Source: Rhineura floridana (taxonomy: Eukaryota; Chordata; Lepidosauria; Squamata; Rhineuridae). Taken from it: a DNA stretch of 64,000 bases. Positions 13,113-24,913 of the stretch are shown one piece after another; position 1 is the stretch's first letter; each line of letters begins with the position of its first letter. The stretch spans positions 2,728,501 through 2,792,500 of the forward strand of contig NC_084483.1 of NCBI RefSeq assembly GCF_030035675.1. Direction: 5' to 3'. The position numbers were made by a program, and so were the translations under genes. Under the pieces are notes generated by a model. It saw nothing but the letters and a program-made list of their open reading frames with translations, did not search any database and had not been told where the DNA came from.

Positions 13113-13487
13113 CTTTAGAGTTTCAGCAGATGTCCAATACATGACACCAGCACATTGTTTATCTGTTGGATTGCCAAAAGTGTGGGGCACTAGTACTCTA
13201 GTATCTGGCGTCCTATGGTCTTCCTGATACAATTCAAGGTGCCAGTTTTGACACATTGTTTTAAATGGCTTGGGCCCAACATACCCAGAACAACACTCTC
13301 CCAATGCTCTCCTTGGCAATGCTATTCATTCATTACTCATTGCTGCTCCCACCAATATCCAAGTATCTATCCCATGAAACCTATTAAGTATGGCCTTTGG
13401 TGGCTAGAACTGGGTTAAGCCAGGTGAAAGGAGATATCTGTTACCCTTGTAATCTTTTTTCCCCCCAATCTTCCATGTATGCATTTT

Positions 13488-13690
13488 AGAAACATAAGAA
13501 CCCAGGAAGCTGCCTTATACAGAGTCAGACCATTGGTTCATTGAGATACGTATTTATACTGACTGGCAGTAGCTCTCCAGTTTTTTAGGCAGAGACCCTC
13601 CTAGCCCTACCTGGAGATGCCAGGGACTGACCCTGGGACCTTCTGTATGCAAAGCAGACAATTCATTACTCAGTTACCACCTTTTCCCAA
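13488..13690 (-). mobile_element. LINE 3'-end fragment
   Basis: The plus strand reads 'aacataagaacccaggaag', 'cagagtcagaccattgg' and 'gccagggactgaccctggga', the reverse complement of a common reptile LINE 3' end. Related pieces lie at 42640-42700, 45945-46080 and 57480-57745. It is non-coding. Confidence 0.55.
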
Positions 13691-14289
13691 GGACAAAACA
13701 TCTGCCCCAGGCCTTTAAGATTGGGCAGCTACAAATACATATGTACAATTGAACTGCCTACTGTGCAGAAATATGTCTTAATCCTAAGCAATAACAAAGT
13801 AAAATCTAGTCAGATAGGATCTGCCATGCTTCTTTATTGCCCAGTATCTGCTGAATTATTTGAGCTATTTGGCTACAGAAAATCCTCATGGGACATCTAA
13901 AGTTGGCAATACTAATACAACGCTTAACTCTTGATATTATTAACACATCTTGTAGCCGACAAGGTCTCTCAAAAGATGTGCTACCTAATCCCTATTATAA
14001 CGTGTAAGTCGGTGCAGACACAAAACTCCCTTGCCCCTTTGCTTGCTGCATTCTCGTCTTCTAAGCCTGCTCATCTGTATGTACATTTTGAGAGAACCTT
14101 TCATTATACTCTCTGAGATACTGCAAGGCAGCTAAAGGAGGAAAAAAGGAACATGCACTTAGACACAGAATGGTGTAGCAGATGAGAAGACTACACATGC
14201 TCCTAGACCATGGTGGTAAGGCAAGGAAATGGAAGAGATCTGTTATTGCACAAATACTTTTGTCACTTCATTTATTCTAACTTCCCCAT

Positions 14290-14820
14290 TAAAATGCAGA
14301 TTTGATTGATTGATTGATTGATTGATTGCATTTGTATACTGCCCCATAGCCGAAGCTCTCTGGGCGGTTTACAGCAATCAAAAACATTAAAACAAATATA
14401 CAATTTCAAACACATATTTTAAAAACAATTTAAAACACAATTTTAAAATTTAAAGCAATATAAAAACAATTTCAAACACATGCTAAAATGCCTGGAAGAG
14501 GAAAGTCTTGACCTGGCAGCGAAAAGATAACAGTGTTGGCGCCAGGTGCACCTCGTCAAAAAGATCATTCCATAATTTGGGGGCCACCACTGAGAAGGCC
14601 CTCTCCCTTGTTGCCACCCTCCGAGCTTCCCTTGGAGTAGGCACCCGGAGGAGGGCCTTTGATCTTGAACGTAGTGTACGGGTGGGTTTGTATCGGGAGA
14701 GGAGTTCCATCAGGTATTGTGGTCCCAAGCCATGTAAGGCTTTATAGGTCAAAACCAGCACCTTGAATTGAGCTCGGAAACATACAGGCAGCCAATGCAA
14801 GCGGGCCAGAATCAGATGAC
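14290..14820 (-). mobile_element. CR1-like LINE 3' end with (GATT)n tail
   Basis: The minus strand encodes ARLHWLPVCFRAQFKVLVLT and later VAPKLWNDLFDEVHLAPTLL, ending SFRCQVKTFLFQAF, which is the CR1 ORF2 C-terminus. It then runs through a short 3' UTR to the tail 'gggcggtttac' and a (GATT)n tract at 14302-14329. One open frame of 197 codons runs from 15076 to 14483, but only about 14820-14483 is CR1-like. Confidence 0.75.
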
Positions 14821-15974
14821 TGACACTGCTCCACTTACTCTGCACAAATGAAGCTAGCCAAAAATCTGTGTGAACTACATGAAGAGAAAATGGTACTGCC
14901 CCATATGTAATGATCATCTTAGTACTGCTTTTAGAAGGCTGTGCATCCCATGACCTGGCTTTACTAAAACGTGCAAGGCCTGCTTTTTTAATCTCTCCAA
15001 TTGCACCATGTTTCCTTGTGGTTATGCAACTGGTTGAGGAGGGCAATTTGGACCTTAGCCTAGTTAAACAAAACAATGCAGAGCTACCTACAGAGATCCA
15101 CCCATGTTACACCTTAAGCGAAGCAATAGCTAGCTGGTTGGCTAGCTGCCCACTCACACACTTGATTTTGTCCGAGCCCCCTGCCATACCTCAGAGATAC
15201 CAGCAGTGCACCCTGTGCCTTAACCTTGCATAACAGCTGGGGCAATCCAGGGCCCCAAAAACCTTGACTCAAGGGTGAGGATATTCTTGAACCCCAGTAG
15301 AATGAATCACTAGGAACAAAAGGGCGTGGGGGGGCTATGTCCTTTGGGCTGTTACAGAAGAAATCTTAGACCTGGTTCTGTTGCTTTGTGATGGTCCAGA
15401 ATGTCCCAAAAATTCCCTTCTGTCATTAACGAAGGGACACAAAAGATCAACGGTCTGCGTTATCCGGCACAGTGTAGAGACAGACTACCACAGATCTCAC
15501 TAGTCAAGAGGCTTGATTTCTGAAAAGATTATCCCAATGTGTGTTACTGCTACCCACCTTATAATTCAGCTGATATCTCAAAGGACTTCTCCTATGTACT
15601 CTGCACTGCGGAGGGGGGGTGTCCCTTTTCAGATCCCACCTCTCACAGATATAGCGAAAACAAAGAGGAAGAGGTCTATTGCAGCAGGGGATTTGTTTTG
15701 AGACAACAAAAAGAAAGCTCATGAAAACAGATTTAATTCTCCCATTTCAGTGCGCTTAAGGAAGAGTAGGAGATCACTGCTCTCAATACACTGGATGGCT
15801 CCCTACTTTTCCCACAGTTATATACGTAACTTGCAGAGCAGTGTATAGAAACAGAGCTTGGGTGTGTGGCTAATACTGGTGGAGTTCAAGGGGATTTCAC
15901 CAAGGACCCCTCCTTGTCTCTCCATGGGTGCATAATTGGAACAATGATCCATGGTATACTAAAATGTTATCTTC

Positions 15975-16115
15975 CTAACAATCCTGTGAGGTAGTTTAAG
16001 CCGAAGGAAGGAGAGCAATTGGTCCAAGGTCACCCAGTCAGCTTCATGGCTAAGTAGAGTTTCAGTATGGATGTTCCCAGTCCTAGTCTGACACACTAAC
16101 AACTACACAATACTG
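15975..16115 (-). mobile_element. Decayed tRNA-derived SINE (Sauria-like)
   Basis: The plus strand contains 'cctgtgaggtag', 'ggtccaaggtcacccagt', 'agcttcatggc' and 'acacactaacaactac', which is the reverse complement of the Sauria-type SINE body and tRNA head. The polymerase III boxes are badly decayed. Confidence 0.5.
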
Positions 16116-16351
16116 CTAATTGCTCACTTCAGTAGTTGGAGGACAACACCTGTTTATACTGTCACAATAGTTTCAAAACCTACTGAATTAATAGCTCCAT
16201 CAGAGAATTTTTCCTTGTGAACCATTGGTCAATTTTCATTTGCATTGTTTTAACAACTAGACGATCACACAATGTATTAGAAGCAGTTATTCAGAAGGGG
16301 GAGGGAGCACCTCAAAGCACCATGCAATAGAGTTAAGTTCTTTAACAGTAC

Positions 16352-16462
16352 CTTGATTTCAATATTTCCCACTTTGGCAGTTGAGCGAATAATTGGTCTT
16401 CCAACTAAAGCTGGGAAGATGTGTTCTGGAAAATTGGATCCTGCGTACCCACATTTCACAAA
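16352..16462 (-). CDS. ACTR2: ACTR2 exon 2 (actin-related protein 2)
   Basis: These 111 nt encode 37 residues, [20 protein letters not shown] then [17 protein letters not shown], matching human ARP2 residues 17-53 as I remember them, with one difference (Ala for Thr in RSTAK). The acceptor CTTTTCAG precedes TTTGTGAAA, and the donor follows ATCAAG as GTACTG. Both junctions are phase 0. The segment continues the actin phosphate-1 loop begun in exon 1 and includes the conserved FVKCGYAG strand of the nucleotide-binding cleft. Confidence 0.97.
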
Positions 16463-17074
16463 CTGAAAAGAAAAAAATTCTTCAAGTTAGTTTGTACTAT
16501 TCATCTTAACAACTTCCTGGTGCTTTTCTAACATAAATCTAAAACAAGACAAAGACAGATGAACACAACATTTTAAGTTACAAATGTTTTCATGAAAGAA
16601 ACGCCCGAGAGTGTAAAAAGACAGTTAAAAGAAAAAATACACGACATTTCGTCTGCTTAAGTATATTCAAGGCTGTCCAGAAATTTAGATTGCTCTACAT
16701 TTATGCAGATACAAAATTTTTGAATATATGCAACTTCAGAGTTTCAGCAAGGGATGAAAATTCCCACTATTCTGGTTGCTGGACCCACTTCCAAAGAGAA
16801 CAAATCTAGGTAGTAGGGCCTTCCTAAGTTTGTAGATACCTACGGAGGATAGAATTGTTGGTATTCAGTTAACTCTCTATAAAATGCATAAGAATACAGT
16901 ATAGCAGTGAGCACATAATACAGCTTCCTGATGATCTCAACTGTTGCTTTTTTAAAAAAATCCAAATATTTCATAGGTAAAGAGAAGGTTGAAAGTTCTA
17001 TGGGCAATGTGTGATGAAATCTTTGAAGGTGCTACATCCTACTGCACAGAACATGTTATTAAGTCAGGATTTTT

Positions 17075-17300
17075 TAAAACAGATTTGTATACCACTTAAT
17101 CAAAGCCTCTAAGTGGTTTACATTAAAATGCCAATAAAATTAAAAACAAGTCCTAAAATTTTTCAACTTATAATCAGTACCTTAAAATATACATAATAAA
17201 ATGCAATTCCATATTAAAATACATGTCCAATTTGCATGTTTGGGTAGGCTTCCCTAAACTAGAACGTTTTTAGCTGGTGTCAACAACAGTACAGCGAAGG
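17075..17300 (-). mobile_element. LINE 3'-UTR fragment
   Basis: The plus strand reads 'gatttgtataccactt' then 'ctaagtggtttacattaaaa', the usual reverse-complement LINE tail in squamates, followed by 'gggtaggcttcccta' from the end of a decayed ORF2. It is 5'-truncated and non-coding. Confidence 0.5.
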
Positions 17301-17405
17301 CTGCCTAATAGCAGGTAATTCATGCAAATGTGGCCTCTGCGTGTGCTGAAGGCAACATTACTACTTATGCGATGCACAAATTGCTCAGTAAGTTTTCCAA
17401 CCAGG

Positions 17406-17418
17406 GTTGTTGTTGTTG

Positions 17419-17458
<40 letters not shown>
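17406..17458. repeat. (TTG)n(TTA)n microsatellite
   Basis: Five or so GTT units followed by about twelve ATT units. It forms the A-rich/T-rich tail of the adjacent minus-strand LINE copy at 17459-17770. Confidence 0.9.
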
Positions 17459-17770
17459 CTAAAATTTATTGGACGCCTATCAGGCAGGACAACCTGTCAC
17501 TCTAGGCGACATACAAAGGAATAAAAATACAAAAACAACATCAAAATAAAAATCAACAGGTACATAATAAAAATACTGTTCACATAAGACCCCAAAAATC
17601 AGACCACCCCCTTAGCCACCTAACTGTGGCATGTTCATTTATCTGACTGTACGAAGAGCCATGTCTTCAACTGCCTCCGAAAACCCAAAAGTGAAGGGGC
17701 TAAGCGAGTATCAACTGGTAAGGTGTTCCATAGGTTCATTATATCCTGCATAATCTACTTTTCAAACGCC
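17459..17770 (-). mobile_element. CR1-like LINE 3' end
   Basis: The plus strand reads 'taaaatttattggacgcc', 'aggcgacatacaaag', then 'ttcaactgcctccgaaaacc' and 'gtgttccataggtt', which is the reverse complement of a CR1-type 3' end. The copy is 5'-truncated and carries the microsatellite tail at 17406-17458. Confidence 0.55.
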
Positions 17771-18414
17771 TTTAAGGGTGTGTTGAGTCATGATCTCAAC
17801 ATCAGGACCTTCATAGGGAATCTTCAAACACACATCATCTATTTATTATTTCAGTTTGGTTTTAAAAGGTCTTGAAAATCTATAGCCTCAGTGTATATAT
17901 TTTAGAAACACATAAAAATGCTTTATTGATTGTGAAAACACCTATTCAATGTAGCAGAGCATTTAGAAATTTTACAAGAAAATCCATTTCTTTTTGTTAC
18001 ATTGCCATGAATTTCAGTCTATTTCTGAAAAGAGCTCAAGTTTCTTTCTTAAAATGCTGTTTTTGGAAGCCAACAACACTGACTATCAATTTGGAGGCTC
18101 TAGTAGTTTGTATACTTTTGTCATATGTTTTACTGTTTTCAGGGTTTTTATCTGCCCCATAAGCTGCTTTGGACTACTGGAAAAGCAGCCTGTAAGTATC
18201 TTAAATAAATATACCACATTTGTTGCTGCTGCTCCTTCTCCTCCCTCTTATTTTCTTTTAGAAGACCACATATTTATTGCAGGGTTGACAAACTGTATTT
18301 GGGAGGTAGGGGCTACAATATACTCTGTCACCACCCGAGTCCTATTAATCCAGGTCCTCTGGTGTTTTTTATAATACAACTCTTCTGCATAGGAAAGAAA
18401 CATAAAAGAGAATA

Positions 18415-18612
18415 TATTTTATTTATTTACTACCGCATTTCTGTCCTACCCACAAAGAGCTCAAGGTAGCATACATGGTTCTCCATTTTATCCTCAGAAC
18501 AACCTTGTGAGGTAGGTTAGACTGTAAGTGGTCCAAAGTCACCCAGTGAACTTCATGGCTGAGTGAGGATATGAATCCTAGTCTCATCCTAACCACTACG
18601 CCACACTGACTA
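18415..18612 (-). mobile_element. tRNA-derived SINE (Sauria-like)
   Basis: On the minus strand the tRNA head 'agtgtggcgtagtggttagg' is followed by a body containing 'gaagttcactgggtgacttt', 'ctaacctacctcacaagg' and the tail 'taggacagaaatgcgg'. The order of blocks matches the SINE at 47660-47875. Confidence 0.65.
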
Positions 18613-20713
18613 TGAATATTGGAGGGGGGGGAAATCAAATGGATGTTATTTTTTTCTATCTCAGTTAATTGGCATGTAGCCATGCCCAGTAGAAACTGAG
18701 TTGTAGGCAATGTTAGCCCACTCAGACCCATAAACGCATGACTAACGCAGGCCCATTAATTTTAATGGGTCTATTCTGAGTATAACTTATTTGGATACAA
18801 CCGTTTCACTTTCTCATTCTTCAGTTTACATTACTACTCTTACAGCGGTTGTCAATTACAACTCCAGCTTTTCCCCACCTAATTCTTCTTCTGATCTCAT
18901 TACCAACATTCCCTTTTCATTTTCTGGAGTATGTAGGACTCCCTCCTCTATTTTTCTTTTTGCCCCACAGCAAGCTTGGGCAGAGTAACAGAGTGAGAGG
19001 AGAAGGAGCTGCAGATGGATGCCCCTCCAGGTCATCCTCATTTTATTTTTCTCACTCAAGACAGCTTTCACATATGACATTATGTAAAAGTGTTTATGCA
19101 TATAGCTAAGCATTTAAGCTGAAATCGAGTCTTGGGATATACCAAAGACTTGAGTTGGAACAAAAAGGAGCAGGACAATACTTAATGGGAAGCAGAGTGA
19201 TTTGAGTTTATATTTGCTAAAGAGGTTGAACATTCTTGGCGGAACAATCTCATCCATTAGAAGCCACTAATTAATGGGGGGGGGAGTTCCACTTCTTCCC
19301 TCTCTCTACCTTTCCATCCATTACTGAGGCCACTATTTTAGACAGAACAGTAAGTTAATGGGGAGGTTTTAAAACCTGTTTTACACCTCTCTAGGATTAA
19401 GCTGCCTTGAATATTTTAGTGGAAATAATAAATAAATAATTTAAATAAAACTTAGCAAAAACTGTATGCTCTCCAAATCAGTATGTATTATTGGGTCATG
19501 TCTATTTCAGCCTACTACAGCACTGAGCATACTGTTTTTTTGGCTTTTTGGCTCTTCGCGAAGTAGTACACCACTAAACCAGCTAATCTCACAATTGTAA
19601 ATATAGACATAAACTTAACCAAACTCTTTTTTTTTTACAGCTGTTGGAAAATCTGCTAGGTTAATCTAGTGTACACTTTACCATATATAGTTTCTTCTAC
19701 ACACCCTGTGGTTTTGACTGGCTCTCTCACTTCCCATTAAGTCATAAAGTGGTAATAAATTATTGTATATATAAATATTACTTCAGACGGAAAAGTACAA
19801 ATGTCTGCCTCTCTTCAAAAATTAATCTTCTGGTTAGTCTTAAATAGCATTATCATTATTTTTAGTTCCAGGTAAGACAGACTTCATTCATTTTAGTTTC
19901 TTGAGATGGAAGCCTGCAGCATTTTACCACTAGCCCCTAAGAAGTCAGAAAAACTGACATACACCCTCAGTTTGAAAGCATCCCTTCTGATGTTGCTAAC
20001 ACTGCAGATATTGGGAATATAAATATGCTCCAACCACTAGCAAATGGCTACTTTAGAATAAAATTCATAATCTGAAGCTAGTATTTTAATTGAGATTAAA
20101 TCCCCCACTGGTATCAATAAGGGGTTCCCTCTAAATGCAAACAGCAGCTTCTGGGAAAGGATTTCACCAGAATTACAGCAGGGGACAAGAGGGTTAAGCC
20201 CCCTCTGTGTCTGGTGAGACCCTGGCAACACACACCAGCAGTTGCTATGTGTATTTTTAAAAATATACATATTAATATGCAAAAATGTATTTAATGTCAT
20301 GTGTGACTTAACGCCCAGGAAAGCATTTTGTGTGTTTTTAAATGCATATTTCAAAGTGTAAATTGTGAATATGACAAATAAATTGTGAATATGACAAATA
20401 TTAAGTAACATCTGTATAATAGATAACCTTATCGTAAGCCAAGATTGGAAGCAACTCCTTGTGAGTGCACACTCAGCAGTAACCTGGATTTGTTGCCAAG
20501 GAATGTGTGAAGTGACCCTTACTTTAAAAACTAATTCACATAGTACTTTTTTTTTACTGCCTGTTCAGAATATACAGAATTTTATTTTACATATTACACG
20601 GGAGCAACATGTTCAGGCATCTTTAGTCATCATGGCTACTATTCAAGAGGTACACTCTCATAGTTTGAAGATAATGTTCTCCCATCTTCCTCATATAAGG
20701 CAGTAAGGATTTA

Positions 20714-20805
20714 CGGAGCAATCCTTTGAGTCCCTACTCAGAAGAAAGTCCCACTGAGCTCAATGGGACTTATTTCCAGGTAAGTGTATATAGGACTATA
20801 GGCGG
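20714..20805 (+). repeat. Short squamate interspersed repeat (about 80 bp)
   Basis: It contains 'gagcaatcctttgagt', 'ctactcagaagaaagtcccac' truncated here to its core, 'tcaatgggacttatttcc' and 'aagtgtatataggacta'. This is the opposite orientation of the copy at 2188-2265. It has no coding potential. Confidence 0.45.
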
Positions 20806-21009
20806 GGGCTGTAGGTGCAAAGCATGTAGTTTTTCATTCACAAAAACTGCCAGCAATAACCGAAACGAAGCTTTGTCTTATGTTACCAAAAAAAAAAGAA
20901 TGAGCTCTCCTTATATGATATTCTTCATGGTGATATAGACAAGCCAGATGGTCTCTTTTTCAAATAAACACATAACACAAGTATTAATTTTGAGAGGGTC
21001 CATTACTCA

Positions 21010-22814
21010 TGCACAAAGGAAGTCGCAACACTTCAGCGTGTGGCTGTGAGCTATGGCAGCTGTGCTGTGGGGTGCCACAGGGTACCATCTTGTTCCCCAT
21101 GCTGTTTAACATCTATATGAACCCCTTGGGAGTGGTCATCAGGAGATTTGGGGTAAAGTGTCAGCAGTACACCGATACCCAGCTCAGTTTCTCTGTGACA
21201 TCTAAATCGGGAGAGGCCATGCAAGTGCTAGACCAGTGCCTAGGTTGGTGGTGGTAGGTTGGATGAGGGGCAATAAACTGAGTCTGAATCCTAGCAAGAC
21301 GGAGGCGCTGTGGGTTGCTGGTTCCTGAGTTCGGATAATTGGTCAGTTGCCTGCTTTGGATGGCGGTGTACTCCCTCTGAAAGAGCAGATCCATAGTCTG
21401 AGGGTGCTCCTGGATCCATCTTTGTACCTAGAGGCCCAGGTGACCTCACTGGCTAAGAGTGCCTATTACTAGCTTCAGCTGGTAAAACAGCTGTGGCCAT
21501 TTCTGGACTGGCATAACCTGACCATTCTTGTCCATGCATTGCTAAACTCCAAGCTGGATTACTGTAATGCAAGCTATGTGTGGCTGCCCTTGAGGTTGGA
21601 CCAGAAGCTGCAGCTAGTGAAAAATGCAGCAGTGCAACTGCTCACTGGGTCAGGGTATCACCAACATGGTTTGACTCCTACTTGGGGGGGGTCGGCTCCA
21701 GAAAGTGGTGCTTGGGGAACATTGCTCGGCACCCTGGACTCTCCAGTATGGGGTTCCGCAGGGGTCAGTTCTGTCCCCCATGCTGTTCAACATCTACATG
21801 AAACCGTTGGGTGCGGTCATCCGGAGCTTTGGAGTGAGCTGCCATCAGTATGCTGATAACATGCAGCTTTATTTCTCCTTTTCATCTTCTTCAGGTGAGG
21901 CTGTCAATGTGCTGAACCGGTGCCTGGCTGCGACAGTGGACTGGATGAGGGCTAATAAACTGAGGCTCAATCCAGACAAGACTGAGATGCTGCTAGTGGG
22001 TGGTTCTTCTGATAGGATGGTGGATGTCCAACCTGTCCTGGATGGGGTTGTACTCCCCCTAAAGGACTAGGTTCGTAGCTTAGGGGTTCTCCTAGAACCA
22101 TCTCTGTCACTTGAGGCTCAGGTAGCCTTGGTGGCACGGAGTGCCTTCTACCAACTTTGGTTGGTGGCCCAGCTATGCCCCTATCTGGACAGGGATAACC
22201 TGGCTTCAGTTGTCCATGCTCTGGTAACCTCCAAATTAGATTACTGCAATGCACTCTACATGGGGCTGCCTTTGAAGACGGTTCGGAAGCTGCAGCTTGT
22301 GCAAAATGCAGCAGCCAGATTGGTAACAGGGACCAGATGGTTCGAACATATAACACCGATTCTGGCCTGCTTGCATTGGCTGCCTGTATGTTTCCGAGCT
22401 CGATTCAAGGTGCTGGTTTTAACCTATAAAGCCTTATACGGATTAGGACAATATCAGATGGAACGCCTCTCCCAACACAAACCCACCCATATGCTCAACA
22501 TCAAAGACCCTCCTCCGGGTGCCTACTCTAAGGGAAGCTGGGAGTCTGGCAACAAGGGAGAGGGCCTTCTCAGTGGTAGCCCACAAATTATGGAATGATC
22601 TCCCTGACGTGGCGCCAACCCTGTCATCTTTTTGGCACCAGGTCAAGACTTTCCTCTTCTCCTAGGCATTTTAGCATGTGTTTTTAAATTGCTATTTTAA
22701 AATGTGTTTTTAAATTTGTGTATTTGTTTTTAATGTTTTTAATTGTTGTAAACCACCCAGAGAGCTTCAGCTATGGGGTGGTATACAAATGCAATAAATA
22801 AATAAATAAATAAA
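21010..22814 (+). mobile_element. CR1-like LINE: two joined copies with reverse-transcriptase remnants
   Basis: The first piece (21010 to about 21680) and the second (about 21685-22814) each begin in the polymerase. Both show the GVPQG and MLFNIYM motifs of the reverse-transcriptase palm, and the second shows a QYADN version of the catalytic YADD box. The second copy continues through NKLRLNPDKTEMLLVG, SKLDYCNALYMGLPLKTVRK and LVTGTR to the CR1 C-terminus and an (AATA)n tail at 22795-22814. Both have stops and frame changes and neither is active. The repeated order of motifs shows that this is two copies joined head to tail, not one long element. Confidence 0.82.
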
Positions 22815-23351
22815 CATGTCACCCCACTGCTGAAATAATTGCACTGACTGCCTATAAGCTACCAGGCTAAGTTCAAGGTTCTTGTTTTGGTGTACAAAGC
22901 CCTATACAGCTTGGAACCAGGATACCTGAAAGATCATCTTACCCCTTATATACTCAGTCGATCACTACGCTCTGTAGGTGAGGGCCTCCCGCAGATTCCA
23001 TCTTATTAGGAGGTCCGTTCCACACAACATAGGAAACGGACCTTTAGTGTAGTGGCAACTATCCTTCGGAATTCCCTCCCATTAAATATTAAGGCAGGCA
23101 CCATCTCTGTTATCTTTCTGACACCTACACCTTTCAGTAGACACTTTATCCCAGTCTGCATCTGTGTTGGAACTGTTTTTAAAGATGTTTTAAAAACTTT
23201 TTTCAGAATATGTTTTTAAAGATGTTTTGTTTTAATATTTTGTAATATATTTTAAAGTCTGTTTTTATGTTTTAAGAGTGTTTTTAGTGCTTTTGTTTGC
23301 CGCCCTGTGATCCTACTGGGAGAAAGGGGATATAAATCTAATAAATAAATC
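22815..23351 (+). mobile_element. CR1-like LINE 3' end (third copy, different subfamily)
   Basis: It starts directly after the tail of the preceding copy with 'catgtcaccccactgctga', then shows 'caaggttcttgttttggtg' and 'gacctttagtgtagtggcaa' (the FSVVA-type motif region). It ends with a K/T-rich UTR, 'tttgccgccctgtgatc' and (ATAA)n. It differs from the upstream copy throughout, so it is another subfamily in the same orientation. Confidence 0.7.
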
Positions 23352-23699
23352 TCACAACCAACATACATTCCATACATGTAGTGAGAAATGTTATTCCCTG
23401 ATATGGTACTATCAACAATAAATCTATACAATGGGGAAAAATTGTTCTTAATGGCTTATTGGAGACCCAGCAAATCATTCTAGTCTTACATCAATACATG
23501 ACAACTAAGTCTCTTGACTTCAGTGCATTACTTTTGATGTTCTTAAAATGCTTACTCAAATGCCTTTTGTTACTGAACATATTTTTAGAAGAGGAGGAGT
23601 TCTGGTACTATTATTAGTACTCCTGACTGCAGGCTTTTGAAGTGAAAAAACTTGAAACCAGCAGTAGGATATCTTGCTAGAGTAACTGACTGCGAAAAG

Positions 23700-24125
23700 C
23701 AGGGCTGTGGAGTCGGTATGCCAAACCTTCGACTCCGACTCCTCTATTTTTCTACTGTCCAAGTCCGACTCCACCCAAAATTGCTTCCAACTCCACAGCC
23801 CTGGAAAGGGCTGTAAATGTCTTTTTAAATTGGAAGCTCTTATAGGAGCATTTTTATCGCTGCCTGAATATGCGCTGATCTTGGCATCACAGCATTTGTC
23901 TTCATCTGGGTCCTGTGTCATACACTGACACACAAAATGTTTTCCATCTTGAGTTATGGCGAAATGCTCAACTACAGTTGACTTCATGGGAAGCTTCTTT
24001 GACATTTTGAATTTATGTTTTAAAAAAATTGTCAATCAAAATTTTATTTTGAAGCCAGAGTCGGTACATTTCTACCGACTCCGACTCCACCCAAAATTGC
24101 TCCCGACTCTGACTCCACAGCCCTG
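23700..24125 (-). mobile_element. hAT element carrying a transposase BED-finger remnant
   Basis: The ends are CAGGGCTGTGGAGTCGG and CCACAGCCCTG. The flanks are GCGAAAAG (23692-23699) and GCGAAAGG (24126-24133), an 8-bp duplication with one mismatch. On the minus strand 24005 to about 23820 encodes MSKKLPMKSTVVEHFAITQD, then FVCQCM and ASNLKRHLQ. This is the layout of the N-terminal BED zinc finger of hAT transposases (aromatic, Cys-x-Cys, then Asn-Leu-x-x-His-Leu). The frame then runs into the terminal repeat, so the second histidine and the catalytic core are absent. The element is therefore a deletion derivative of a longer autonomous hAT. A shorter relative with the same ends is at 61410-61633. 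Confidence 0.85.
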
Positions 24126-24865
24126 GCGAAAGGTGGGGTAGGTAACTGAAGTAAGCACACAACAGAAAGGCTTGAGATACACAATGTCTAGACAAACCCT
24201 CACGAGCGAGAAAAGCGACACAACAGTGGCACACTCAAGAAACAGATATGGAATGGCCAGAGATGGAGGGAAGAGAGAGCAGTGCATCTGTGACACATCA
24301 AGAGCTAACAGTGTGAATGAACACCCCCAGACAAAGAAATTAACTGGGGTGCGAACTGATAGCAAAATTGTAGAAAGGCGGCAGGGGTGTGCATATGTGA
24401 ATAAGAGAGAGGAGAGCGCGCGAGAGACGAGGGCATCCCAACTTCGTATCTCCGATCTAGAAAGAGAGCAAGAGCCCACTGGATCATTGAGAAGGAGGGA
24501 GCGCATAATACGGGGACGCGGGCCCTAGAATCCTTTGCAAGGAAGAGATGGGGAGAAGAGGAAAGACAGGACTTGTGCGCGCAGTCAAATGCCTCTTATG
24601 CGGGAAACGCGGAAGGACACAGTTTCTTCTACGAGCAGCCCAACATTGAGCCCAAGCCTGAAACGCTTATTTGGGATTTCCCACGGCGGTAGACTTCCGA
24701 GTACACGCAGGCGCACCCTCCCGGCTTATAAGAGGCGCCTTCCCTGCAGGACCAGACGCCCCTCCAGAGACAGCCCCGTTACAGCCCGCAGCAGCCCTCG
24801 CCTTCGTATCCAAACCAGCCGCAGGGAGCAAGGCGGCTCCGCCCGCCCAGCAGCGCGTTCCTCAC

Positions 24866-24913
24866 CCCGGTGCCGTTGTCGCAAACGACCACTTTCCTGC
24901 CCAGCGTGTCCAT
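24866..24913 (-). CDS. ACTR2: ACTR2 exon 1 (start of actin-related protein 2)
   Basis: This exon encodes MDTLGRKVVVCDNGTG, 16 residues, ending at GGG before a GTGAGG donor in phase 0 and joining the FVKCGYAG of exon 2. The human start is MDSQGRKVVVCDNGTG as I remember it, so positions 3 and 4 differ. DNGTG is the first phosphate-binding loop of the actin fold. The Met is chosen because it lines up with the family start and lies in a CpG-rich promoter. Together the three exons give 125 of about 394 residues. The gene faces away from the aspartylglucosaminidase-like gene, whose ATG is 311 bp distant. Confidence 0.96.

Larger units (their letters stand above)
8305..16351 (-). other. ACTR2: ACTR2 intron 2
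   Basis: Between exons 3 and 2 I see only repeats: a CR1-like fragment (10862-11300), a hAT miniature element with target duplication (12779-13112), a LINE end (13488-13690), a second CR1 3' end (14290-14820) and a decayed SINE (15975-16115). The stretches 8305-10860, 11300-12770 and 14830-15970 have no feature I can support; 14830-15230 looks like an old unclassified repeat because its open frames run on past the CR1 boundary. Confidence 0.7.
16463..24865 (-). other. ACTR2: ACTR2 intron 1
   Basis: The first intron is about 8.4 kb and contains LINE pieces (17075-17300 and 17459-17770), a TTG/TTA microsatellite (17406-17458), a SINE (18415-18612), a short repeat (20714-20805), a head-to-tail cluster of CR1 pieces (21010-23351) and a hAT element with a transposase remnant (23700-24125). 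The stretches 16463-17070, 17780-18410, 18620-20710 and 24135-24600 hold nothing I can name. The last few hundred bases before exon 1 are CpG-rich promoter-proximal DNA. Confidence 0.7.

Noticed and set aside
14820-15076. Extension of the 197-codon minus-strand frame upstream of the CR1 part
   Set aside because: The CR1 similarity ends near 14820; the rest is chance read-through into other intronic sequence.
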